64,000 bases of DNA from Paramecium sonneborni (lineage: Eukaryota > Ciliophora > Oligohymenophorea > Peniculida > Parameciidae). Made by a program: the position numbers and the translations under genes. The first letter of the stretch is position 1; the number at the start of each line of letters is the position of its first letter. The notes beneath the pieces were generated by a model. The model was given only the letters and a program-made list of their open reading frames with translations. It was not told the DNA's origin and did no database searches. Below are positions 24,256-36,819 of this stretch, one piece after another. The stretch spans positions 703,143 through 767,142 of the forward strand of contig CAJJDN010000010.1 of assembly GCA_905182985.1 (NCBI GenBank), given 5' to 3'.

Positions 24256-26109
24256 TCAATATAATTATGAAAATTCAAAGATATGAATAATCATCAATCC
24301 ATCTACTGTTTGTATTCTAGCCATCTTAGTATTTTATAATTCTACATTTTTTTTCAATTTCATTAGAATGTCTTAAACACATACATTTGATAATTACACA
24401 TCCTCATTCAGAATTTTACTATCATCGCCTAAAATTTTATATAACCAATTAATTAATAATTCAACCGTCCATTCATCATATTAATAAAATAATCTACGAA
24501 ACATTTACACTAAAAATATTAATGATGATAATTCAATTGAATCTTATTCTTAAAATATAGATTTGCAAATAGTAAGCCAAGCTGCATATGAAATTTCATC
24601 TTCTAAATATTTATAACAACATTCAATAATCAAATTTCCAATCATATATTCTTTATTTTTGTAAGTTATTTTAGTTTATAATTATGTTATCTTTTGTATT
24701 CTTAAATAAATTTCATATAAAAATCTCATTGAATATTCAAATACAGGTCTTACATAAAGTGCATATTCTTCAGTTTTGAAATTTGGATAAAACTTTAATT
24801 TAGTTGTTGTTTCATCTCCTGGATCATCTGGTGTTGGAAATGGTTTATATTACTCCTGTTAATTTGATAAATTACACTTTTCTTAAGAAGTTAATATGGT
24901 TATTATTTCTTCATTTAAAAGTTCTGAATTAAAAAGAAGATCTAATTCAGGTATATCTATATTAAAAAAAGCATTGATTAGGTCTTCAAATATTTTAGCT
25001 ATTAATTTATTTTTGGATATTTCTTCTAATTATTTTATAGATTTTAATATAAGATGTGAAGTTATTTTTAAAGCATTTGCATCCTAAAAACTATAAAAAT
25101 AAAGAGGAGCTTAAAGTTATAAAACTTTCTTTTTAAAAATATTAAAGGTTTCCTAATATTAACAAAGCCATTAAGGCTATTTATCATATGGATATATTAA
25201 AAAAGATGGATTCTCATTTCCTTATAATTGATCATATTTAATATTACTTTAACATTAAATGTATCGTGGAGTCATACATTTAGTATGTTCTTTAATTTTA
25301 AAAATGTATTATTAATCTATAGATAGATAGAAACATCTTTTTTCTTCTTCTAATTAAACTTCTAATTATCTTTTCTTTGATTTTAATAGATCTATTTACT
25401 TTTTAATAGATTATTCAAAATCTAAATTTTAATCTCTTACTAATTTTCTATAGGCTAAATAAGAATCAAACTTTTATATTTTGCATAATTTCAATATCCT
25501 TTATAATTATAATATTTCACTATCTATGAAATATCTTTTATCTTCAAAATCAAATAAATCACCATGAAATTCAGTTTTACTTTTACTTTCATCATCCTCT
25601 CTTTTTCTTTGTTTATCATTAGGAATAGCTTTATAAAATCTATTTAAAACATCTTGAAATTTATTATTAAATTTTTGTTATTCATTATAATAAACATAAG
25701 ATGTTTAATCTAAACGTTCTAATGTAGCTATATCAACTTATGTATGTACACCTCTCATTGTTGAAAACTACTCTAAATTTTTTCTCATAAGTTTTACAAA
25801 ACTTTTAGAAGGTGATTCTTATACTGCTTATTTTAATTACTCTTTTGAATCTGAACAATCTTACCATTATTCCAATGAATCTATAAAGTCAGCTGCATCA
25901 TTTTCTTAAGAAATTTCTTCAGATGCAGATGATGATTATTATGGATAATATTCTTCTGAATCATCATCATCATCATCAATTTATCCTTAAGCAAAATATT
26001 AATTATTTTTCCAAAATTAATCTGATTCTTCTCCATTTGTATGCTATCTTGGTCGCCTTTACCTTTTCTATAGTTATTCGTTTTCTTCATTATTTTTCTC
26101 ATTGTTCAT
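24256..26109 (-). CDS. Large uncharacterised protein with acidic N-terminus
   Basis: Single-exon frame of 617 residues, stop TGA at 24256-24258. The N-terminus is strongly polar and Glu/Asp-rich, with a run of six Asp followed by SEEYYP. A charged, helical middle part contains EEEKRCFYLSIDQQ and MTPRYIQC. The C-terminal half is helical with conserved-looking blocks (YALYVRPVFEYSMRFLYEIYL, FRRLFYQYDEWTVELLINWLY). The latter resembles an alpha-solenoid or vesicle/RNA-complex scaffold, but no family was recognised. Not membrane-bound by inspection. Confidence 0.75.
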
Positions 26110-26565
26110 TGATTATTTTTTATTTTTATTATTAAATCAATTATTTATTTATTAATTTAATCTATAATCTCTATTAATTTAATGAATATTTTCCAAAAAT
26201 TATAAAAACCTTTTAATTAATTCCTTCTTTATTATAATCAAGTATATAAACCCTTTTTAATTCTCTCTTATTAAATCTAATTTTTAAATGAATATTTATT
26301 TCGATCTATATTTTATTCTTCATTTCTAAATTTTAATTAGGGTAATATTGCAATATCAATTAAATATATCATTAAATTCCATATCCATTTTATAACCCTT
26401 TTAAAGTAGTTGCACTTTAATTTTTTTACTAATAGAAGTAAACTTAGAACATTTATTAAAAATAAATACAAAAATGTATATATTTAAAATGAAACATATG
26501 GGAATGAATATAGAATCATTAAGAAATTAATTATGTAGTGAATACTTTAAATTAATATTTAATAT

Positions 26566-29004
26566 TCAATTACCTACGCTATGATTCGAGTATCTTGCTT
26601 AAAGTAATCGAGATTGTGGTTTCATTCTAAATAGGTTATGCTCACTTTTAATGAAAACTGGTTTTTATAATGAAGGTTGTTTATGTATATTTATTGATGT
26701 TGAAAAGTTTTGAGTTTTATAATCAGATTAAGTAATTGGCGAAGGAGACTATATAGATTCAGTTAATATTCGATTATCAGTCAATTTATAGGAACTAGAG
26801 AAACAATTAAAATTTTGTCCTTTTGAAATTGGTGTATTATTACCAATTAATCTATCAGATTGATCAATTGATTTAGATATTCTTTGGCTCATTTCTGTTT
26901 TCATTAATTGATATTCAATAAACTTTTTTAGATGTTAAGATTATTAACCCATTTCTTAACGAATCAATTCACTTGCTTCATGTTATCTTTTTATTTTTAT
27001 TTTTTCATTTTCAGGAACTAAATCAACATGTTTTCTATCATATTTTTTTATTTCATCATTATTTTACTGCATAATTTACACTTATTTTCTAAAATCTTAT
27101 TCGCTTGTCTTTTTTTATCTTAAAATTTTTTATGATGATTTATGATTCACTGAAAATTTGATCTTATTTAATACTCCTTTTAAACTAACTACCTAAAGTT
27201 CATAATCTTCCTCAATATCTTTACTTTTAGAATCTATTCTACTTGTCATTGATCCTAATAAAGGACTGTTAGATTAATTAAGTTAAAGAGAGGGAAATGC
27301 TATACTTTATTTTAAATTATTTCTTAAAGTTAAAGGCTTTTCTAATTTTAAAGGATATTCTTGTACATAATCATGAATAGACATTGTTTATTATTTTGAT
27401 TATAATAATTGTGACTCTTCAGATTCCTCAATAATTTTATTCAAATTAAAAGTTTATTTTTTTTCATTTTCATTTTTTAATTTTATCAAATAAAGCTGTT
27501 GATTTAATTTAACTTTTTCATATTAACTTTAATGAAATTTATCAATCTGTTTAATAAAACTTATATTATGTTGATATTTCATATTAGCTTAATCGTAAAA
27601 ATATTTTTTTAAAGTTGTTTAATCACTAAGTATTCTATTAAAATGATTCATTTATAAACCATAAATTTTTGCTTTTTCACTTTTGACAATAATAGTTTAT
27701 TAAGATAGAGGCATTTTTAGCATAATTTCAACATCACCTATAATTTCACCTTCACTTAAAATAATAACTCTTCTTTATTAAATCATCTTCTTAGGAGGTT
27801 TCATTTAAGTTTGTTTAATCGCAAGTAATAATTATTATTCAGATGATGCCAATTCAGATTGTTGTTCTTCAGAAACTTAATTAATAATCTCTTATTCATG
27901 TAAAACCTCTAATTCTCCTTTTTTAAGTAAATATATTTAAGTTACTTTATCACCCTTTTTTATTAAAAAGTTTCCCTTCCTTAATTCTATTTTTTTAAAA
28001 TTATAACAATATCTCAAGGTTACAAAACGAGGACATTCTCTAAAAAAATAATTCTAAAAAAATTTAATTCTTTATTCAATTTTATTAAGTTCTGCATCTT
28101 TTAATAGAGATTTATAATCTTAAGAAGTAAGAACAGCTAATTCTAAATTAGATTTTGCTACAACAGTTGCTGATCTAGGTTAGTTCCAAATTAGTGCTAA
28201 TTCTCCAAACATTTATCCTTCAACTAATTCTATAACAAATTTATGTTTAAAAACTCCATCAATAAAAAAATAATCAATATCTAATTTTGATGGTGGAATG
28301 CCTGCTGTCATCTCTAATCCCATTTAATATTATATTTCTAATATCTTTTTATCTTTTTCTTCTTCTATTTTAACTTCTTCAATTATATGTTGAGTTTAAA
28401 GTAATTTTATCGAATGAAATTGTTCATCTTCAGCTTACTTTGAATTTTATCTTTTAAGTTTCTTCATCAAACCAACTGATGATGAAAATCTATTTTTCAT
28501 CTTCTCTCTTTTTGCCTAATTTATTACAGATATTGGATGAGTTCTTTTTTATTATTATGTACAATTTTCAAATTTTTTTCTACTTTTGTAAGATAAATCA
28601 TTAACTACATATTAATCTAACTAAGAATATATATTGACACTCCCACTCAAAATTATAAAAGCATTTTCTCCTTTATCTCCTTACTTAAATACAGTTTCAC
28701 CTTATTAAAAAGCTTTATAAGTCATCTTTTAACAACATTAAGTGTGAAGTCTATTGTCAATATTTTTTTATTTGGAGTTCATCTCCTTAAAAAATTGCAA
28801 ATTTTCAGTTGCCTTAACAATTAACAATAATTCTTCTTCAAATCTATCTGAAGGATCCCTCTTTAATATAATTGTTGCATATTTAATGAGTTAAGATGGA
28901 TCTAACTAAGTTTATAATTCTTAACAAACTGTTCTATATTTGTATTAGTTTTTATTTCTTAGCCATTGAAATTCAAACAATGGATTTGTGACTGTAGTGC
29001 TCAT
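26566..29004 (-). CDS. Protein with two split cyclic-nucleotide-binding domains
   Basis: Single-exon protein of 812 residues with no kinase domain. Two CNB folds lie in the first 430 residues. CNB-A begins AFQQGETVFKQGDKGENAF and ILSGSVNIY. After an unusual insertion of about 100 residues it resumes with VIELVEGQMFGELALIWNQP plus RSATVVA, keeping the Glu and Arg of the phosphate-binding cassette seen in PKA regulatory subunits. CNB-B begins IELRKGNFLIKKGDKVTQIY, has its own insertion (about 55 residues), and resumes with SEGEIIGDVEIM, which lacks the cassette Glu and Arg. So only site A is likely to bind cAMP or cGMP. The C-terminal half is coiled-coil then disordered. Possibly an unusual PKA/PKG-like regulatory protein or a ciliary scaffold. 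Confidence 0.88.
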
Positions 29005-29062
29005 ATCTATATTAAATACTGAGTATTTTTCTAAACAAATTTTAATTGAATGTAATTATAGA

Positions 29063-30376
29063 TCATTTTTTAGCTTTTGCAAAACCAACTTAATCAGTAT
29101 CTCTATCATAAATACTGTAATATTTTCTAAGGAAGACATCTCCTAATATCCAAGCAGGTCCTTAAGGTTATTAAATATCTAAAGGCATAAAGGCAGCAAT
29201 GCAATCCCAATTATTAACTTCAATTAATGCTTCTAAAAAGAATTAAATGAAATTATACATAAATCATCACCTTCATTTATTTCTGTTAATTAAGCAGCAT
29301 CAAAATTAGTTGGTTTAACATATTCTTCAGGTTCTAATGTATAATCAACATCATCAATCTTAAATGTAATTGTAGGCAATGTATTGATTTCATGACAATG
29401 AGATTTTACATTTAAAGTTCTTAATAAAGTACCTAAATCATCAAAAGGTCCACTCATAATTGATGTACCAGTATCAACAATAAGTCTACATGATCCGTGG
29501 CATAAACCAATATCTTTGTTATCTACTAAAATATTATCAGCTTTAATCATCCAATAATATTTATCAATAACATCATGATAATGAATATCTCCATCAACAT
29601 GAGATGGATTGTAACCTCCTAAAGTAAATTCACTATGTGCTATATCATTTGCATCTTTAGCAAAATAGAATGCAAATTAATTTTTCTCCAAAACTCTCTA
29701 GTCCATTAGATTATCAAAAACTGGATTAAAATTCTTCGGTGCCATTTTTGGATAAGCTAAACCTAGAATACCATCAAAATCTAAATCTCTAAAGATTGCT
29801 CCATTTTCACTTGTAATCTCTGCTAAATTCTATCTTGGTAATGTAACTTCACCAAAATAAACAGTGTCAGCATTAACAACTCCTTTTAAATCACCACTTC
29901 CAAATTCAACATTCAATTCTTAATTCAAAGGTAAAAATGATTGACTATCCTCATGATTATATTATTTATGTCTCATACATCCTTCTTCTTAACATCTTGT
30001 TGAATCTATCCATAAGTTTGCACTTCCTGTATCTAATACAACTTTAAATGTATTTCCAGATTATCCTATTCCCAAATCAGCTGTATATTGAATATTTTTG
30101 TAATTATGCATTCTCATATATTAAGGACCTGATTTTTGTGTTTAAACAAACGATGACTCTTCTAATTTATCTTAATGAATTGCAATCAATTTATAAAAGT
30201 TTTATTTATCTTATACTTTAGTTTCTCTTTCATTTAATTGAATATGAATTACTTTCTTTTTTTCTGGTTCTAAAAATTTCTAATCATTTTGGCTTATAAT
30301 CAAAAACTCAAAATTACATATTAACTGCATCTGTCAATAAAATGATTAAACATAAGAATAAGAACGACTTAATCAT
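29063..30376 (-). CDS. Pepsin/cathepsin D-type aspartic protease
   Basis: Secreted or lysosomal A1-family aspartic endopeptidase, about 415 residues. A signal peptide (MIKSFLFLCLIILLTDA) is followed by a propeptide-like basic region. Both catalytic aspartates are present: VLDTGSANLWI (first lobe) and LIVDTGTSIMSGP (second lobe). Other family blocks are FDGILGLAYP, YYWMIKADNI and, at the end, AWILGDVFLRKYYSIYD followed by DRDTDQVGFAKA. Two introns: 25 nt just after the signal peptide and 26 nt near 29245. Cysteine pairs sit in the usual places. Probably works in the digestive vacuole/lysosome. Nothing is missing; the gene appears intact. Confidence 0.93.
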
Positions 30377-30542
30377 ATTAGTAAAAACGATTTTTAATAA
30401 AATAATAATTATAAGTTAATTCACATTAAATTTATTTTAAAATTTTATCACAGACCTCAATTAGTTTTGATCATTTTAATTGATAAATTATATTTTATTA
30501 TTATAAGATAAATAAGAATGTGATGTATTCTTATTTTTTAAT

Positions 30543-31251
30543 TCATACGAAAATAATTATCAATATTAATGAAACTACTTCTAATGTTAAAAATAGATAT
30601 AGACAGCAATATGATGATGATTAAAGAAACTTTTTCAATTTTCCATTTACATTTACCATATCCCTATTTGTTTTATCCATATCCTTATCAACTTGATTTA
30701 ATAATTTATTCTATTCATCCAAAGTATTTCCTATATTCTTTCCTTAAACTTTAAGAGTATCTAATTAATCAATACAAACATCAAGTTTTTAATCTTAATC
30801 TTTTTGTAATTATTTTTAATTTTAATATAATTATTTGTTGTCCATTTGCTATATTGTCTCTGTATCCTTATATTATTTACCACTATTTGATCTATTATTA
30901 AATAAAGTATCCTATTAAGATTTTAAAGATTTATCAAAACTTTATTTTAATTCCATAGCTACATTCTACAATTCCAATAATTTATTTTTTCTTGTTTCAC
31001 CTTCTTTTTATAATACTTCTTAATTTTAATTTTATCTTTCAATTAGTAATTTTAATAATTCTAATTCTCTATCTTACAAATTATAATGTATTCTAGATAC
31101 CTAGTTTAGAAATTCCTCCTCTTATTTCCCCATCAATCATTCCTACAGGTTGATTACCATTTATCTTTTATTCTCTTTTCTATATATCTGATCTTAATTA
31201 TTATATCAATCTCTAAATTCTTTCAATATCACTTCTATATGTATCACTCAT
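30543..31251 (-). CDS. Qc-SNARE, syntaxin 6/8-like
   Basis: Membrane-fusion SNARE of the Qc type, about 225 residues. An N-terminal helical part (ELELLKLLIERQ, with Gln-rich linker) leads to a SNARE motif containing LDTLKVQGKNIGNTLDEQN and LLNQVDKDMDKTNRDM, with a glutamine-type centre. A basic/cysteine pair (SSYCCLY) and a C-terminal membrane anchor (LFLTLEVVSLILIIIFV) follow. It would act in endosome/Golgi traffic with Qa, Qb and R partners. One 28-nt intron (GTATCTAGAA...TTGTAAG). The 5' part of this gene lies inside the artefactual duplication, so a second truncated copy appears at 32383-32672. Confidence 0.75.
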
Positions 31252-31284
31252 TGAATTTTATATTTTTATATATTATTAATAAAC

Positions 31285-32381
31285 TCATACAAGAACAATT
31301 CCTATTTCTTCTGGTTTAAGCATATTACTTTCTAATTTCCAATTATATAGATAATAATTCAATTAACCATCACCTGGACAGAACATTAATTCCTTTTCAA
31401 TATCAAAAAACCATATACTTTCAAAAATTTTTCATTTTCCATAATATCTAAACAATTAAATACGTCATAACCTTCATTTTTTGCTAAAATCAATGCATCA
31501 TACATTAATTATACAATTGGAGTTTATGTTGCTACATTATAATATGAGTAGGCTGCCTTTAATTATATATTAAAATGTAAAGTACTTTTAAATGAGTATA
31601 TTTAGGATTTTTAATCACTTAACTTGGAAGATTATAAAAAGATAAGAAATCTGTAATTATTCCTTATTCTTTTTCTACTACATATGTGCTTATAACATCC
31701 TTTCTTGGTATAAACCAATGTTTAACTTCATCTTCAGTATATTTAAAATACAATTTAAATTTTCTAATAATAAAAGATATTTAAAATACTTTAAATATTC
31801 ATTTAGTAATTTAGTAACTTAAGCTACATCTTTTTTTTTCATTGATCTTAATCCTTATGTTTTTGTTTCTTCAGGTAATTTATAAAGTTTTTATTATCTT
31901 GAAATTGTTTATCTTGCAGAAAGAGATGAAAATCCAACTTCAATTAATTTTTTAGCATTCAAACTTCTGTGATAATATCTAGTTTAAGAGATTGGAGTTG
32001 GAACAACTATTCCAGCTGTATAAACTGCTTGCCACATATTTTTAATATGAACTCGTCTTGTTATTTCTTTAATCAAAACTGGAGCCAATCTATTTGCTCT
32101 TATTTTTTTATGAACACACAAAAAATTTATTTCTGTCATCTTTATTTTTGTTTATTGATTCTCTATATTAAGTGTAACTGGAATTCCTGTTATAAATCCA
32201 ACCAACTTTTAATTTACTTTAACACCTACTATCCAATCAGGATATTATCCTGGAGGTAATAATGCCCATCTCAAAAAATCAATTGAGTAATCAAATCTAA
32301 ACATATTGTCATCATCTTCAACATAATTCTCTTTCAATAATGCATATACCTTCTATTTAAATTTTAAATACTTATTAAGCT
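31285..32381 (-). pseudogene. 5'-truncated duplicate of N-myristoyltransferase
   Basis: Identical by eye to the 3' three quarters of the complete gene at 32706-34116, and cut off at its 5' end exactly at the single N (32382). It starts inside the codons before YLKFKQKVY and ends at the same stop. It is most probably the end of one contig overlapping the next, not a real second locus. Confidence 0.85.
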
Positions 32382-32382
32382 N

Positions 32383-32672
32383 CATTCTACAATTCCAATA
32401 ATTTATTTTTTCTTGTTTCACCTTCTTTTTATAATACTTCTTAATTTTAATTTTATCTTTCAATTAGTAATTTTAATAATTCTAATTCTCTATCTTACAA
32501 ATTATAATGTATTCTAGATACCTAGTTTAGAAATTCCTCCTCTTATTTCCCCATCAATCATTCCTACAGGTTGATTACCATTTATCTTTTATTCTCTTTT
32601 CTATATATCTGATCTTAATTATTATATCAATCTCTAAATTCTTTCAATATCACTTCTATATGTATCACTCAT
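32383..32672 (-). pseudogene. 3'-truncated duplicate of the Qc-SNARE gene
   Basis: Carries the SNARE start codon and first exon plus intron, then stops at the N. Identical to 30962-31251. Not a separate gene; a consequence of the duplicated contig end. Confidence 0.85.
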
Positions 32673-32705
32673 TGAATTTTATATTTTTATATATTATTAA
32701 TAAAC

Positions 32706-34116
32706 TCATACAAGAACAATTCCTATTTCTTCTGGTTTAAGCATATTACTTTCTAATTTCCAATTATATAGATAATAATTCAATTAACCATCACCTGGAC
32801 AGAACATTAATTCCTTTTCAATATCAAAAAACCATATACTTTCAAAAATTTTTCATTTTCCATAATATCTAAACAATTAAATACGTCATAACCTTCATTT
32901 TTTGCTAAAATCAATGCATCATACATTAATTATACAATTGGAGTTTATGTTGCTACATTATAATATGAGTAGGCTGCCTTTAATTATATATTAAAATGTA
33001 AAGTACTTTTAAATGAGTATATTTAGGATTTTTAATCACTTAACTTGGAAGATTATAAAAAGATAAGAAATCTGTAATTATTCCTTATTCTTTTTCTACT
33101 ACATATGTGCTTATAACATCCTTTCTTGGTATAAACCAATGTTTAACTTCATCTTCAGTATATTTAAAATACAATTTAAATTTTCTAATAATAAAAGATA
33201 TTTAAAATACTTTAAATATTCATTTAGTAATTTAGTAACTTAAGCTACATCTTTTTTTTTCATTGATCTTAATCCTTATGTTTTTGTTTCTTCAGGTAAT
33301 TTATAAAGTTTTTATTATCTTGAAATTGTTTATCTTGCAGAAAGAGATGAAAATCCAACTTCAATTAATTTTTTAGCATTCAAACTTCTGTGATAATATC
33401 TAGTTTAAGAGATTGGAGTTGGAACAACTATTCCAGCTGTATAAACTGCTTGCCACATATTTTTAATATGAACTCGTCTTGTTATTTCTTTAATCAAAAC
33501 TGGAGCCAATCTATTTGCTCTTATTTTTTTATGAACACACAAAAAATTTATTTCTGTCATCTTTATTTTTGTTTATTGATTCTCTATATTAAGTGTAACT
33601 GGAATTCCTGTTATAAATCCAACCAACTTTTAATTTACTTTAACACCTACTATCCAATCAGGATATTATCCTGGAGGTAATAATGCCCATCTCAAAAAAT
33701 CAATTGAGTAATCAAATCTAAACATATTGTCATCATCTTCAACATAATTCTCTTTCAATAATGCATATACCTTCTATTTAAATTTTAAATACTTATTAAG
33801 CTTATTCATCATTTCTTAAATCAATATTACACCATTCAAATTTTGAGATTAAATTATATGGATCCTTTCTAACATCTTCTAAAACTCCTTCTTAAATTGG
33901 ACCAGGTTTTAAGGAATCCATATCATTTATATTTGGTATTGGTTGCGTTTCCCAAAATTAATGTGGCTTATTTAATTTATCCAACAATTGTTAATTATAT
34001 TGAGTTTGCTTTTGTACAACATTCAGTTATTATTATTGTTGTTAATTTTATTCTCCTTATCCTTATACTTCAATTTCTTCATCACTGGATTCCTATTATT
34101 TTTCTTGTTGTTGCAT
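32706..34116 (-). CDS. NMT: N-myristoyltransferase
   Basis: Glycylpeptide N-tetradecanoyltransferase, which attaches myristate to N-terminal Gly of substrates in the cytosol. Family blocks in order: [69 protein letters not shown] and [100 protein letters not shown]. The end ...GIVLV is the enzyme's C-terminal catalytic carboxylate region. Introns of 26, 29 and 26 nt near the 3' half are inferred. One base is out of phase at about 33797-33810 (reading ...NDEQ then NKYLKF), beside an AAGCTT and the edge of the duplicated block; sequence error is likely. About 430 residues, family-typical. Confidence 0.93.
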
Positions 34117-34748
34117 TATTTATAAAATATAAAAATAATTTATCAATTTACTCATAAAATTAGTTTATAACAATTTTCTAAATAAAAAAGTATATTTTTC
34201 TTAAGATATCTCAATTTAATCTAAAAATATATATCTAATTTATATTTTTATAACATTAATTTATCTATTTATTACGATCACCTTTACTTATAGATAAATA
34301 ATTTAATATTATTAAGATTTCCTATATTGTAATTTCGAAAAAAATAACATAGAACCTTATATATAAAGTTAAGTTTTTTTATTCAAAATATTATTTTTAC
34401 TGTCTGCTATTTAATATTTAGAAGAACTTGATCTTGATTGTTTTTTTAAAATTTTGGACTTAATTTAAAAAAAAATTTTTACTAAAAGAATTCATCAATT
34501 TTAATAAAATCAGAAAAAAATTCTGTTCTAATTTTAGAAATACATTTTAATTAAGGTCTTTTTGCTATTATGATTAAATAAATTTAAGGATTTTATAAAC
34601 TAATAAGTTTAAATCAGACTTAGATTAATATAAAATAATTATAGTTGTTGTCTGAAAAGAAAAACATAAATGATGTAATTACATTTAATATATATTTATT
34701 AAATTTCTATAAGAATATATATTTAAATAAAGTTTTTCAAATGAATTA
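34117..34748. other. Intergenic region between NMT and the MGNEC gene
   Basis: About 630 nt of AT-rich DNA holding the NMT promoter side and the 3' flank of the MGNEC gene. No coding frame. From 34325 on it is also present a second time (35540-35963) because of the duplicated contig end. Confidence 0.5.
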
Positions 34749-35486
34749 TCAATCATATTCATCAAGTACACATTTTTACAAATATTTATGATGATTTATC
34801 AACTACGAATAAATTTCATCCTTTTTTGAACTAGGATTTAAAATTTTTTATTCATATTTTTTTATTAAACTATCACTTCTTTTCTTTTGTATATTTCTTC
34901 TTTATACATCTTTCTTTAAGCTCTTTTACTCGAATTCTATGAATTTAATACCTGAGTTAGAAAGAAAATTTTTCTTTTATTTTAATTCCTAATTCACAGT
35001 TCTAGAATCCCAAATTAATTATCTTTATTTTTAAATTGATCTTGAAGATTATTATTATTATATTTATAGTTCTGAAGATGTAGTTAAATTACTTCCAATA
35101 ATATTTCCTTTGCTGATTGATTAAAAAGGTGTAAAATTTTCTTCTCCACTTTGAAATCTTTGAATTTATTTATTGCAGCCGGTTTCTTCGTTAATTTATT
35201 ACTTAAAACTTTCTTCATTGTCTTCATTGTCTGATTAAGTCATACTGAAGTGATCTGTGACAACATTTAAAGCTTGGGGAGGTAGAAAATCGGCTTTAAT
35301 TTTTTTTTATTCGAGACCAAATTAAGGGATAGTAGGTAAATCAATACTAGAGAATTCAAAATTAATATCATCGTCAATGTGATTCATTCCAAAACTATAT
35401 TAGTGAGGTTAAGTTTAAATTATCTGTTGATTTTAGATAATTACAGATTAAGCATCCTGTGTGCATTATTTACATTCATTTCCCAT
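34749..35486 (-). CDS. MGNEC N-myristoylation-type protein (first copy)
   Basis: Complete 245-residue frame, identical to that at 35964-36701, to which the description belongs. Most likely this is the duplicate created by the assembly, not a second locus. Confidence 0.6.
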
Positions 35487-35963
35487 ATTTAGTTTCTTGA
35501 ATATATTAATATAAAAAGATTAAATAAAATTAGTAAGANTATTGTAATTTCGAAAAAAATAACATAGAACCTTATATATAAAGTTAAGTTTTTTTATTCA
35601 AAATATTATTTTTACTGTCTGCTATTTAATATTTAGAAGAACTTGATCTTGATTGTTTTTTTAAAATTTTGGACTTAATTTAAAAAAAAATTTTTACTAA
35701 AAGAATTCATCAATTTTAATAAAATCAGAAAAAAATTCTGTTCTAATTTTAGAAATACATTTTAATTAAGGTCTTTTTGCTATTATGATTAAATAAATTT
35801 AAGGATTTTATAAACTAATAAGTTTAAATCAGACTTAGATTAATATAAAATAATTATAGTTGTTGTCTGAAAAGAAAAACATAAATGATGTAATTACATT
35901 TAATATATATTTATTAAATTTCTATAAGAATATATATTTAAATAAAGTTTTTCAAATGAATTA

Positions 35964-36701
35964 TCAATCATATTCATCAAGTACACATTTTTACAAATAT
36001 TTATGATGATTTATCAACTACGAATAAATTTCATCCTTTTTTGAACTAGGATTTAAAATTTTTTATTCATATTTTTTTATTAAACTATCACTTCTTTTCT
36101 TTTGTATATTTCTTCTTTATACATCTTTCTTTAAGCTCTTTTACTCGAATTCTATGAATTTAATACCTGAGTTAGAAAGAAAATTTTTCTTTTATTTTAA
36201 TTCCTAATTCACAGTTCTAGAATCCCAAATTAATTATCTTTATTTTTAAATTGATCTTGAAGATTATTATTATTATATTTATAGTTCTGAAGATGTAGTT
36301 AAATTACTTCCAATAATATTTCCTTTGCTGATTGATTAAAAAGGTGTAAAATTTTCTTCTCCACTTTGAAATCTTTGAATTTATTTATTGCAGCCGGTTT
36401 CTTCGTTAATTTATTACTTAAAACTTTCTTCATTGTCTTCATTGTCTGATTAAGTCATACTGAAGTGATCTGTGACAACATTTAAAGCTTGGGGAGGTAG
36501 AAAATCGGCTTTAATTTTTTTTTATTCGAGACCAAATTAAGGGATAGTAGGTAAATCAATACTAGAGAATTCAAAATTAATATCATCGTCAATGTGATTC
36601 ATTCCAAAACTATATTAGTGAGGTTAAGTTTAAATTATCTGTTGATTTTAGATAATTACAGATTAAGCATCCTGTGTGCATTATTTACATTCATTTCCCA
36701 T
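35964..36701 (-). CDS. Small basic protein with MGNEC myristoylation/palmitoylation start
   Basis: 245 residues, single exon. The N-terminus MGNECKQCTQ fits a dual-acylation signal: Gly2 for N-myristoylation, Asn3, and Cys5 and Cys8 for palmitoylation, so it should sit on a membrane. An acidic stretch with SIDLPTIPQFG and DNEDNEES follows, then a Lys/Arg/Gln-rich second half, largely disordered. No family was recognised. It is the neighbour of NMT, the enzyme that would modify it; in eukaryotes such adjacency is usually chance, so functional linkage is only suggestive. Confidence 0.75.
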
Positions 36702-36819
36702 ATTTAGTTTCTTGAATATATTAATATAAAAAGATTAAATAAAATTAGTAAGATAAATTCATAAATGTCATTCATAATTATTTTTATATTGTTTTATTTG
36801 TAATAAGAATTTTAATTAA

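Larger units (their letters stand above)
30962..33802. repeat. 1,420-bp tandem duplication around an N (likely assembly artefact)
   Basis: 30962-32381 and 32383-33802 are the same 1,420 nt, with one N (32382) exactly between. I compared the copies by reading; no difference was noticed. The copy contains the 3' part of NMT and the 5' part of the SNARE gene. Identity in both coding and non-coding DNA, and the N at the junction, point to two contigs whose overlap was not merged. Confidence 0.93.
34325..36753. repeat. 1,214-bp tandem duplication around an N (likely assembly artefact)
   Basis: 34325-35538 and 35540-36753 read the same, with a single N at 35539 between them. Each copy contains one complete MGNEC gene and its 3' flank. 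As in the other two cases, identity including non-coding sequence and the N at the seam indicate unmerged contig overlap. Confidence 0.93.

Noticed and set aside
31969..33680. Two identical 96-residue plus-strand frames (31969-32259 and 33390-33680) that look like a conserved gene pair
   Set aside because: They are antisense shadows of NMT, present twice only because the contig end is duplicated.
30962..36753. Real tandem gene duplication of NMT/SNARE and of the MGNEC gene
   Set aside because: Perfect identity including intergenic DNA, truncated genes at the seam and an N exactly at each junction fit unmerged contig ends better.
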